From the NCBI GenBank assembly GCA_017650105.1, contig JAGCFO010000029.1, positions 1-64,000 on the forward strand: a stretch of DNA of 64,000 nt. Direction: 5' to 3'. Position 1 is the first letter of the stretch, and the number at the start of each line of letters is the position of its first letter. The notes below the pieces were generated by a model, which saw nothing but the letters and a program-made list of their open reading frames with translations, was not told the DNA's origin and searched no databases. Below are positions 45,684-52,937 of the stretch, in pieces. Source of the DNA: Bacteroidaceae bacterium. GTDB lineage: Bacteria; Bacteroidota; Bacteroidia; Bacteroidales; Bacteroidaceae. The position numbers were made by a program, and so were the translations under genes.

Positions 45684-47681
45684 ATGCGTAATCTTCGTCA
45701 TCTTTCGGTAATTCTTTTCGTCTTGGTTGCTATGATTTGTTTCTTCAGTTGTGACAAATCTCGTCCTGGATCCTTTGAAGTGGGAGAGGGATCTTTCCTC
45801 CTTAATGGGAAACCTTTCGTGGTGAAGGCGGGAGAGGTGCACTTCCCTCGCATTCCACAAGAGTATTGGGAGCATCGTATTAAGATGGTTAAGGCACAGG
45901 GAATGAATACAATATGTATTTACGTCTTCTGGAATTTTCACGAACCAAAACAAGACCAATTCTGTTTTGAGGGACAAGCCGACGTTCGCTCTTTTGTCAA
46001 ACTTTGTCAGAAACATGGGCTCTACGTCATTGTTCGTCCTGGCCCCTACTGTTGTGCAGAGTGGGAGATGGGAGGACTTCCTTGGTGGTTGCTGAAGAAA
46101 AAAGACATCAACCTTCGTTCACTCGATCCATTTTTTATGGAACGCGTGAAAAAGTTTGAGGGTAAGTTGGCAGAACAACTGGCTGATTTGCAGATTACGA
46201 AAGGAGGTCCTATCATTATGGTTCAGGTAGAGAATGAGTTTGGCGGATACGGAACGGATAAGCCTTATGTAAGTGCCGTGCGCGATGTGTTGCGTGAAGT
46301 GGGTTGGACCGATGTTCCTCTCTTCCAATGTGACTGGAGCAGCAACTTTGAACAAAATGCGCTTGACGACTTGCTGTGGACGATGAATTTTGGTACAGGC
46401 TCTCACATCGACAGTCAGTTCAACCGACTGAAAGAGTTGCGCCCCAATACTCCTCTGATGTGCTCGGAATTCTGGAGTGGATGGTTCGACAACTGGGGGC
46501 GTGCACACGAGACACGCGAAGCAAAGGATATGGTTGCCGGATTGCGCGAGATGTTGGAAAAAAACATCTCATTCAGTCTCTATATGGTACACGGAGGCAC
46601 TTCTTTTGGGCATTGGGCAGGAGCTAACAGTCCGGGGTATCAACCCGATTGCACTAGCTATGACTACGACGCTCCTATCGACGAAGCGGGACGTGCTACG
46701 CCAAAGTTCTGGTTATTGCGTGAGATGTTGCAGCAGTTTAGCGACAAGAAATTGCCAGAAGTGCCTGAAGCGCTGCCCGTTATCGCTATTCCAAAGTTTG
46801 AACTCATAGAGTTTGCTCCTTTGGCAGATGGCTTTGGAGGACTTAAAACGACAGAAGATCAGAATAACCTTACTTTTGAGTATAACAATCTCGGTTGGGG
46901 CTCGATGTTTTACATTACTTCCTTGCCTGAGGTGTCTGTTCCGAGTGTGCTTAAAATGGATGCCCACGACTATGCGCAAGTGTTTATCAACGACAAGTTT
47001 GTTGGCAGGCTCGATCGTCGCATCCGCGAGACTTCCCTGACGATTCCTCCCACAAAGGAGGGCGACGTGATTCGCATTCTTGTTGAAGCAACTGGGCGCA
47101 TTAACTATGGGCGTGCTATCAAGGACTTTAAGGGCATTGTTGGTGACGTGACGCTTACTCCTATTCTTCAAAAAGGAGAGGCTGAGGCTATTTGTCTGAC
47201 AGGTTGGGAACGTTATGGCATTTCCGACGATTACAAGCAGGCTGTTTCTGCTTTGGAAGGTTTTTCAGGCAAACGAGTTGATGAGTACCACGAGAATTTC
47301 AAAGACGAAGTTAAGCTTTTTGGTACACGCGGATATTATCGTGGCACGTTTAGTTTGCAGGAAACGGGTGATACTTGGCTCGACATGAGTACTTGGGGCA
47401 AGGGGCAGGTTTATGTCAACGGACATGCTATCGGACGTTTCTGGGAGATAGGCCCGCAGCAGACGCTCTTCCTGCCAGGCTGCTGGCTTAAGAAAGGCGA
47501 AAACGAAATCATTGTGCTAGACGTTGTCGGCCCTCAAAAGTCATTTATTGAAGGCCTCGACCATCCTATTCTTGACAACCTTCGTCAGCCAACACCAGTC
47601 ATCACTCCGCTGGATGGGGAAACGTGGCAGGGAGATGGTCCAGGCGCTGTTTGGCAAGGCGACGGGCCTGGTGCTTTGTAG
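45684..47681 (+). CDS. GH35 beta-galactosidase lipoprotein
   Basis: The ATG at 45684, after the promoter, gives a 665-residue product. A type II signal peptide with lipobox FFSC (Cys near 25) predicts a lipid-anchored envelope or surface protein. The catalytic TIM barrel starts KAGEVHFPRIPQEYWEHRIK. IYVFWNFHEP and RPGPYCCAEWEMGGLP are family 35 signatures; the acid/base Glu is in VQVENEFGGYG (near 182) and the nucleophile Glu in CSEFWSGWFDNWG (near 260). C-terminal beta-sandwich domains end with a jelly roll (WGKGQVYVNGHAIGRFWEIGPQQTLFLPGCWL). It removes terminal beta-galactose from glycans. The last residues are a small tandem duplication, WQGDGPGAVWQGDGPGAL. Confidence 0.93.
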   Translation: MRNLRHLSVILFVLVAMICFFSCDKSRPGSFEVGEGSFLLNGKPFVVKAGEVHFPRIPQEYWEHRIKMVKAQGMNTICIYVFWNFHEPKQDQFCFEGQADVRSFVKLCQKHGLYVIVRPGPYCCAEWEMGGLPWWLLKKKDINLRSLDPFFMERVKKFEGKLAEQLADLQITKGGPIIMVQVENEFGGYGTDKPYVSAVRDVLREVGWTDVPLFQCDWSSNFEQNALDDLLWTMNFGTGSHIDSQFNRLKELRPNTPLMCSEFWSGWFDNWGRAHETREAKDMVAGLREMLEKNISFSLYMVHGGTSFGHWAGANSPGYQPDCTSYDYDAPIDEAGRATPKFWLLREMLQQFSDKKLPEVPEALPVIAIPKFELIEFAPLADGFGGLKTTEDQNNLTFEYNNLGWGSMFYITSLPEVSVPSVLKMDAHDYAQVFINDKFVGRLDRRIRETSLTIPPTKEGDVIRILVEATGRINYGRAIKDFKGIVGDVTLTPILQKGEAEAICLTGWERYGISDDYKQAVSALEGFSGKRVDEYHENFKDEVKLFGTRGYYRGTFSLQETGDTWLDMSTWGKGQVYVNGHAIGRFWEIGPQQTLFLPGCWLKKGENEIIVLDVVGPQKSFIEGLDHPILDNLRQPTPVITPLDGETWQGDGPGAVWQGDGPGAL

Positions 47682-47892
47682 AGTGGCGAGAGGTTCCTTT
47701 CAAGGATGGAGGGCTTTCGTTTGATAAGAAAAGGAAGAGTGCTGGATTCGTATTGGTCTTTCTTGTGCTTACGACACCGTCAAAAATGATTTTTGCACCA
47801 ATATGGCTGCCAACTGGGGATTGAGCGTTGGGGTTTGCTTTCAGATACCGGGATGGTAGGGGAGGAAAAAAGAGTGAAGCTTTCTTCAATTT
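47682..47892. other. Gene-free stretch after GH35
   Basis: No protein gene, terminator hairpin or promoter was recognised here. It is the first part of a 902-base region without protein genes (47682-48583) that continues with a dispersed-repeat copy, the small-RNA gene and the capsule-operon promoter and leader. Confidence 0.5.
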
Positions 47893-47977
47893 CCATTTTC
47901 CCTTCTTCAAAAAATTTTTTCCCTTCTTCATCTCGCGAGATTTGTTCTCCAAAAATAATTTTCCCTTCTTCATATTT
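47893..47977 (-). repeat. Dispersed modular intergenic repeat, copy 5 (most complete)
   Basis: On the minus strand: ATATGAAGAAGGGAAAA, TTATTTTT, GGAGAACAAATCTCGCGAGAT, GAAGAAGGGAAAA, AATTTTTT, GAAGAAGGGAAAA. The core units are at 47959-47971, 47917-47929 and 47896-47908. TCTCGCGAGA is a perfect palindrome at the centre. The order is the same as in copy 1. Confidence 0.88.
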
Positions 47978-48087
47978 TACAGTTCTTTCTTCAAAAAGTG
48001 GAGTCTGTTGTCTGCCTCAGAACAAGTCGAAATCGGGATAAAAACGTGAAAAAGATGTCTTTTGAGTGATTTTTTTCGCAAGAATAC

Positions 48088-48118
48088 TTGCTTTTTCAGA
48101 ATTCCTGTATTATCTTTG
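48088..48118 (+). promoter_or_regulatory. Promoter of the small-RNA candidate
   Basis: TTG (48088-48090), 20 bases, TATCTTTG (48111-48118), full consensus. The next bases, CTGCAGAAA, are the same as those after the gene-proximal promoter at 15606. Confidence 0.85.
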
Positions 48119-48123
48119 CTGCA

Positions 48124-48391
48124 GAAACCGAAGGAAAGAGGAAGCATCCGCGACATATAGGCCGTTTGGAATGACTGGGAAACTCATCAAATCTATCTAA
48201 ACACCGAGGTTGCTTCCCTCACCAATGGCGGGCCACGCCCTTGCAAGTCTGAAAGGATACTACAAGCGGTAACCTTGAGTCGGTGGATTACAAAGGTGGG
48301 AGAGCACTCAAATCCTGTACTTCGGAGTTTTATCGCATCAAACCAACACGGCCTTTCCTTAGCAGGACGATAACAGTCGTCCTGCTTTTTT
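48124..48391 (+). ncRNA. Structured small RNA of about 265 nt, family not recognised
   Basis: The stretch is bounded by a consensus promoter and an intrinsic terminator and has no convincing reading frame. Complementary segments close the molecule: AAGGAAAG (48131-48138) with CTTTCCTT (48353-48360) and GGCCGTTTGG (48160-48169) with CCAACACGGCC (48343-48353, one bulge). GAGGAAGC (48138-48145) can pair with GCTTCCCTC (48212-48220), crossing the second helix, so a pseudoknot or alternative fold is possible. Inside, TTGAGT (48275-48280) pairs with ACTCAA (48306-48311), and GGCG/CGCC forms a hairpin near 48227-48238. The signatures of RNase P RNA, tmRNA and the SRP RNA loop were looked for and not found. 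A 6S-type RNA or a described Bacteroidales RNA motif remains possible. It lies just ahead of the polysaccharide operon but has its own terminator. Confidence 0.72.
48362..48391 (+). terminator. Terminator of the small-RNA gene
   Basis: GCAGGACGA (48362-48370) and TCGTCCTGC (48377-48385) form a perfect 9-base stem with a 6-base loop, followed by six T. Confidence 0.92.
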
Positions 48392-48412
48392 ATGTAAAAG
48401 TATTAGCAAATC

Positions 48413-48444
48413 CTTTTTTTATTAACAAAAAAGAAGTAATTTTG
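48413..48444 (+). promoter_or_regulatory. Promoter and long leader of the polysaccharide operon
   Basis: TAATTTTG at 48437-48444 is a good -7 box; the -33 position holds only T-rich sequence. A leader of about 135 bases follows before the ATG at 48584, long for this genome. It contains short inverted pieces (TCTCCAGACTGGA and TACGTTTTTACGTA), which could pause or attenuate transcription. No UpxY/NusG-like gene is present. Confidence 0.6.
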
Positions 48445-48583
48445 CAGCGCTGAAAAGTGTATGTTTCCTTAAGTGAGCAGATCAGATGGTCTCTCCAGAC
48501 TGGAATGAATGCGCTAAAATGAACTGTAACTCGCAGGATACTACGTTTTTACGTAATCGGCGAGGAGCTAAGAATATGTATTC

Positions 48584-49915
48584 ATGTCTGAAAATCAAGA
48601 AATGAAACAAGAACTGCTAAAGAAAATTGCCAATCGTGAAATCGTTGCCGGAGTGGTCGGCTTGGGCTATGTGGGTCTTCCTCTGGCTGTGGAAAAAGCA
48701 AAAGCGGGATTCCGGACGATTGGCTTCGACGTGCAAGAAGAAAAAGTACGGATGGTCAATTCCGGACACAACTATATTGGAGACGTTGTCGACTCCGATT
48801 TGGCGCGACTCGTTCAGGAGGGCACTCTGTCGGCGACGACTGATTTTGCCTTCATCCGCGACGTGGATTTCGTTGCTATCTGTGTTCCTACGCCTCTTGA
48901 TGCACATCAACAGCCCGATATCAGCTACGTGGAGTCGTCGGCAAAGGCTGTTGCTCAGCATCTTCACAAGGGGATGATGGTTGTCCTTGAGTCGACAACC
49001 TATCCCGGCACTACCGAGGAGCTTCTCAAGCCTATTCTTGAGACATCGGGACTGAAGTGTGGAGAAGACTTCTATCTCGGTTTTTCTCCTGAGCGCGTCG
49101 ATCCGGGAAATGCATATTTCAAGACAAAAAACACTCCGAAAGTGGTTGGTGGTTTAGGTGCTGATGCGAGTGAAGTGATTAGCGCTATGTATGAAGCCGT
49201 TCTTCAGAACAAGGTGTTCCGCGCCAGCTCTCCAGCTGTTGCCGAGATGACGAAGATTTTGGAGAATACTTATCGCAACATCAATATCGGGCTCATCAAC
49301 GAAATGGCAATCTTGTGCAATCGCATGCATATCGACCTCTGGGAGGTGATTGAAGCAGCCAAGACAAAGCCCTTCGGTTTCACACCGTTCTATCCGGGCC
49401 CGGGCTTGGGCGGGCATTGCATACCGCTCGATCCTTATTACCTCAGCTGGAAGGCTCGCGAATACGGATTCCATACTTCGATGATCGAAGCTTCGATGAT
49501 GGTAAACGACCGTATGCCGGAATATTGCGTTAGCCGTGTGGGTGATATGCTTAACAAGCGTTTCGGAAAGTCTTTCAACGGCTCTAAGGTGCTGGTGCTG
49601 GGAATCGCTTACAAGCAGGACATTGACGACTATCGTGAGTCGCCGGCAATCAAAGTCCTCGAGCATCTTCGTTCGGAAGGCGCTGAAGTAGTTTTCTACG
49701 ATTCGTATATTCCTCGTTTCCGTCATCACGGAAAGGTGTATGTCGGAGAGCCTGCTTTGACAGCCGAACTGCTCGAGAGTTGCGATATGGTTGTTGTGAC
49801 TGCAGCACATTCAAACGTTGACTACGACTTCGTTCAGAAGCACTCCAAAGCAATCTTCGACACGAAAAACGTGATGAAGAACGTGGTTGACCGTTCCAAC
49901 ATCGAAGTGCTTTAA
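48584..49915 (+). CDS. wbpA: UDP-N-acetylglucosamine 6-dehydrogenase (WbpA-type)
   Basis: A 443-residue nucleotide-sugar dehydrogenase. The NAD-binding Rossmann loop GVVGLGYVGLPLA lies near residue 21, then CVPTPLD and ESTTYPGTT; the catalytic Cys279 is in GPGLGGHCIPLDPYYL. The C-terminal substrate domain has VLVLGIAYKQDIDDYRESPA. SPERVDPGN and the HCIPLDP form are typical of enzymes oxidising UDP-HexNAc to the uronic acid rather than of UDP-glucose dehydrogenase. With the next two genes it fits the UDP-GlcNAc(3NAc)A pathway. First gene of the operon; the next ATG abuts its stop codon. Confidence 0.85.
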   Translation: MSENQEMKQELLKKIANREIVAGVVGLGYVGLPLAVEKAKAGFRTIGFDVQEEKVRMVNSGHNYIGDVVDSDLARLVQEGTLSATTDFAFIRDVDFVAICVPTPLDAHQQPDISYVESSAKAVAQHLHKGMMVVLESTTYPGTTEELLKPILETSGLKCGEDFYLGFSPERVDPGNAYFKTKNTPKVVGGLGADASEVISAMYEAVLQNKVFRASSPAVAEMTKILENTYRNINIGLINEMAILCNRMHIDLWEVIEAAKTKPFGFTPFYPGPGLGGHCIPLDPYYLSWKAREYGFHTSMIEASMMVNDRMPEYCVSRVGDMLNKRFGKSFNGSKVLVLGIAYKQDIDDYRESPAIKVLEHLRSEGAEVVFYDSYIPRFRHHGKVYVGEPALTAELLESCDMVVVTAAHSNVDYDFVQKHSKAIFDTKNVMKNVVDRSNIEVL

Positions 49916-50485
49916 ATGGATAAGAAGAGTTTTTTCGTCCACGAGTCTTCATACGTTGATGAAGGTGCCGTTATAGGTGCCGGCACGAAGATTTGGCATT
50001 TCTGTCACATCCAATCTGGTGCTGTGATAGGAGAAAACTGCTCTTTGGGGCAAAATGTCAATGTGGCGAATAACGTTCGAATCGGCAACGGCGTACGGAT
50101 TCAGAATAATGTATCGGTTTACGAAGGCGTTGAGATAGAAGACAATGTCTTCTGTGGCCCTTCTTGCGTTTTCACCAACGTGACAACTCCCCGTGCCCAT
50201 TTTCCCGTTCACGGACAGTATTCCCGCACGCTCATAAAGGAAGGAGCCTCGCTGGGTGCAAATAGCACTGTAGTTTGCGGGCACACGGTAGGGCGCAGCG
50301 CGTTGATTGCTGCTGGGGCTGTTGTGACAGCTGATGTTCCTGACTTTGCGCTGATGGCAGGCGTTCCTGCTAGGCGTATCGGTTGGGTGTGCGAGTGTGG
50401 CGCGAAACTTGATGAAAGTCTTTGTTGCCCGACGTGCCAGCGACAATATGCTCTTGCCGAAGACGGAAAACTAATTATGAAATAA
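49916..50485 (+). CDS. wbpD: WbpD/WlbB-type sugar N-acetyltransferase
   Basis: A 189-residue left-handed beta-helix acyltransferase. Hexapeptide turns run through VIGAGTKIWHFCHIQSGAVIGENCSLGQNVNVANNVRIGNG, and the catalytic-loop HFPVHGQ and GANSTVVCGHTVG follow. This matches the acetyl-CoA-dependent enzymes that N-acetylate the 3-amino group of UDP-2-acetamido-3-amino-glucuronate. The C-terminus adds a CECG...CCPTC pair that could be a zinc knuckle. It starts on the base after the wbpA-type stop and is followed 3 bases later by the aminotransferase, so the three are one translational unit. Confidence 0.85.
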   Translation: MDKKSFFVHESSYVDEGAVIGAGTKIWHFCHIQSGAVIGENCSLGQNVNVANNVRIGNGVRIQNNVSVYEGVEIEDNVFCGPSCVFTNVTTPRAHFPVHGQYSRTLIKEGASLGANSTVVCGHTVGRSALIAAGAVVTADVPDFALMAGVPARRIGWVCECGAKLDESLCCPTCQRQYALAEDGKLIMK

Positions 50486-50488
50486 AAG

Positions 50489-51622
50489 ATGCAATTCCGC
50501 GATTTGCAAAGACAATATCAGCTTCAGAAGCCCGAAATAGATGCCGCTATGCAACAGGTGGCAGCCTCTTCCTCTTTTATTATGGGGCCTCAGGTGAAAG
50601 CTCTTGAATCGGATTTGGCAACATATGTGGGCGTAAAACATTGCCTTACGTGTGCTAATGGTACCGATGCGCTCACGCTTGCTCTCAAGGCTTGGGGAAT
50701 TGGTCCTGGCGATGCTGTTTTTGTGCCCGATTTTACTTTCTTCTCATCTGCGGAGGTTGTTGCCCTCGAAGGGGCTACTCCCGTGTTTGTGGATGTAAAA
50801 GAGGAAACGTTCAACATCGACGTAAATGACTTGGAGCGTGCAATTTCTGCTACCATCGCTGAAGGGCGTCTGACTCCGCGCGTCATCATTACAGTTGACC
50901 TTTTTGGGTTGCCTGCTGACTATACATCCATTCGCCGAGTGGCTGATAGGTATGGGCTTTTAGTCTTAGAGGATGGCGCTCAGGGTTTTGGCGGAGCTTT
51001 TGAAGGCAAGCGTGCATGTTCCTTTGGGGATATTTCCACTACCTCTTTCTTCCCGGCTAAGCCTTTGGGATGCTACGGAGATGGAGGGGCTGTCTTTACC
51101 GACAATGATGAGTGGGCGGCCCTTATCGATTCCTATCGTGTGCACGGGAAAGGCACATTCAAATACGACAATGTGCGTATCGGGATGAATTCTCGCCTTG
51201 ATACGCTGCAGGCAGCCATTCTACAAGTGAAGTTTCGTGCTTTTCGGGATGAGGAACTTGATGCTGTCAATAAGGTTGCTGATATGTACGACGAACAATT
51301 GTCGTCATTGAGTGCTTGTCTGGCTGTTCCCGTTGTTCCTGAAGGATTTCTCTCTTCGTGGGCACAATATACCATTCGTCTGCGCAACAGGGAAACTCGT
51401 GATGCATTGCAAAAATATTTGAAAGAGCACGACATTCCTTCGATGGTCTATTATCCAAAGCCCATGCATCTGCAGACGGCTTTTTGCCATACTGTTAAAG
51501 AGGAAATGTGCCCTGTTGCCACTCATCTGACGGATGTTGTCCTTTCTTTGCCTATGCATCCTTATATGCATGCTGAGGAAGTGAAAGCTGTTTGTGATGC
51601 TATCAGGCAGTTTTTTGATTGA
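50489..51622 (+). CDS. wbpE: WbpE/WlbC-type aminotransferase (DegT/DnrJ/EryC1 family)
   Basis: A 377-residue PLP enzyme. The opening MQFRDLQRQYQLQKPEIDAAM is characteristic of the UDP-3-keto-uronate aminotransferases. NGTDALTLAL binds phosphate, VLEDGAQGFG holds the ring-binding Asp and TSFFPAKPLGCYGDGGA the Schiff-base Lys191. It should transfer an amino group from glutamate to C3 of UDP-2-acetamido-3-keto-glucuronate. The oxidised substrate requires a Gfo/Idh-type 3-dehydrogenase (WbpB), which is not between these genes or elsewhere in the window. Confidence 0.85.
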   Translation: MQFRDLQRQYQLQKPEIDAAMQQVAASSSFIMGPQVKALESDLATYVGVKHCLTCANGTDALTLALKAWGIGPGDAVFVPDFTFFSSAEVVALEGATPVFVDVKEETFNIDVNDLERAISATIAEGRLTPRVIITVDLFGLPADYTSIRRVADRYGLLVLEDGAQGFGGAFEGKRACSFGDISTTSFFPAKPLGCYGDGGAVFTDNDEWAALIDSYRVHGKGTFKYDNVRIGMNSRLDTLQAAILQVKFRAFRDEELDAVNKVADMYDEQLSSLSACLAVPVVPEGFLSSWAQYTIRLRNRETRDALQKYLKEHDIPSMVYYPKPMHLQTAFCHTVKEEMCPVATHLTDVVLSLPMHPYMHAEEVKAVCDAIRQFFD

Positions 51623-51664
51623 CAAAAGTTTGCAAACGGAGTTTAACGACTTTTTAGTCCTTTC

Positions 51665-52846
51665 ATGAGTAGATATAAAGCTGTTTTCCAGTATCAATAC
51701 GAGCCTGAAGATTACATCGACTACACCGAGCCTGGTGTGGAAAAAGGCGCTCATATCGATCCTGAGAAAGTAGACAAGCAGATAGACAACGCCGACGTGG
51801 TTCGTTTCTTTGAGATGACCCGCTACATGAATGAACAGGGCTTGTTCCAATGGTTGTCAGATCATGCTTCTTCGTTTGATGCCTCTACTGTCATAGTTGA
51901 TACCGATGACGGTAATTCTCTTCAACAATATCGTGAGCGTCAACCGAAAGCCTTCATTTCTCGCCGTCGTCTCAATCGTATCCGTCACCTTAACACTTTT
52001 CTCAACCGTGCTAACGAAGAGCTTCCGATGGGCGGATACCTTTGGTGCAATGCTCGTACAGCTGTGCTGAAGAAACAGCTCATCTTAAAGTCGTTTCCTC
52101 CTGTAATCAATAGAATAGCCTATGCTATCCATTATCTGTGGCATCGAGTTTGCCCGAAACTAAAGTGGACGAAGTGGTTTTACTTTGCAGTTACGAACGG
52201 AAAGAATCGTACATACAATCGTGTGGAGGTACTTGGACGTATGTATAGGGCTGGTTTCGAGGTTATTGATGAGGGATTCCATTATGGCAGCTTTTATGTG
52301 CTGGGACGAAAGGTGAAAGCTCCTATCTGGGATGATGAACCCACTTGCTCTCCTATTATTAAATTGCGTCGGGTGGGGCAGAACGGCGAAATGATAGGTG
52401 TCTATAAGTTCCGCACGATGTACTCTTATTCTGAATATCTTCAACCTTACATCTACGAGCACAATAGCCTTCAGGAGGGAGGAAAGTTCGCAGATGATTA
52501 TCGTGTGAATGGCTGGGGACGACTTTTCCGTTCCTGCTGGATTGATGAACTCCCCATGATAGTCAACGTATTGAAAGGGCAGATGAAACTTTTCGGAGTG
52601 CGTCCTCTTTCACGCCACTATTTCAGTCTCTATACTCCCGAGATGCAGCAACTGCGCATCAAGGTGAAGCCCGGACTCATCCCTCCCTTCTACTACGAAA
52701 CTGAGACACCCAAGACAATCGAAGATGTGCAAGCATCCGAGCGTCGTTATATTGAAGCCTATCTCGCTCATCCCAAGACAACCGACTGGAAGTATTTTTG
52801 GGGTAGTGTACGCAACATTCTGTTCCGTAAAAAACGCTCAAAGTAA
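51665..52846 (+). CDS. Initiating sugar-1-phosphate (phosphoglycosyl) transferase
   Basis: A 393-residue protein whose C-terminal about 190 residues are a bacterial sugar transferase domain (PF02397 type): SPIIKLRRVGQNGEMIGVYKFRTM, then the catalytic DE pair in WIDELPMIVNVLKGQMKLFGVRPLS and the KPGLIPP motif. It is of the monotopic phosphoglycosyl transferase kind, which loads the first sugar phosphate on undecaprenyl phosphate at the inner membrane. The N-terminal half is soluble-looking and unlike the multi-helix WcaJ type; a short hydrophobic stretch (INRIAYAIHYLWHRV) may be the membrane-dipping helix. It follows the wbpA-D-E genes by 42 bases and presumably starts repeat-unit assembly. 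Confidence 0.82.
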   Translation: MSRYKAVFQYQYEPEDYIDYTEPGVEKGAHIDPEKVDKQIDNADVVRFFEMTRYMNEQGLFQWLSDHASSFDASTVIVDTDDGNSLQQYRERQPKAFISRRRLNRIRHLNTFLNRANEELPMGGYLWCNARTAVLKKQLILKSFPPVINRIAYAIHYLWHRVCPKLKWTKWFYFAVTNGKNRTYNRVEVLGRMYRAGFEVIDEGFHYGSFYVLGRKVKAPIWDDEPTCSPIIKLRRVGQNGEMIGVYKFRTMYSYSEYLQPYIYEHNSLQEGGKFADDYRVNGWGRLFRSCWIDELPMIVNVLKGQMKLFGVRPLSRHYFSLYTPEMQQLRIKVKPGLIPPFYYETETPKTIEDVQASERRYIEAYLAHPKTTDWKYFWGSVRNILFRKKRSK

Positions 52847-52920
52847 ACGGCGATATTTGTTCTCCAAAAAAGTTTTTAGAGAACAAATAAAAATTTTTCC
52901 TCAAAGCATATTTCCCGCTG
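52845..52920 (-). repeat. Dispersed repeat, copy 6 (degenerate, inside the operon)
   Basis: Plus strand: ACGGCGATATTTGTTCTCC, then GAGAACAAAT (an inverted second copy of the same module, so the two form a hairpin), A/T-run, CCTCAAAGCATAT. The GAAGAAGGGAAAA core is missing. It begins on the last bases of the sugar transferase stop codon and ends before the ABC permease. Confidence 0.75.
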
Positions 52921-52937
52921 AAGAATAAAAACTGAAA

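Noticed and set aside
40240..47681. A classical polysaccharide utilisation locus around GH92 and GH35
   Set aside because: No SusC/SusD pair or hybrid two-component/anti-sigma regulator is present in the window, so PUL membership is not claimed.
47793..48049. Two small plus-strand frames of 73-82 codons
   Set aside because: They translate the dispersed repeat (runs of Phe/Pro/Ser/Lys) and have no start context or homology-like features.
48124..48391. RNase P RNA, tmRNA or SRP RNA as identity of the small RNA
   Set aside because: The conserved P4-region motif of RNase P, the tRNA-like CCA end and tag frame of tmRNA, and the GGAAG/AGCAG tip of SRP RNA were not found.
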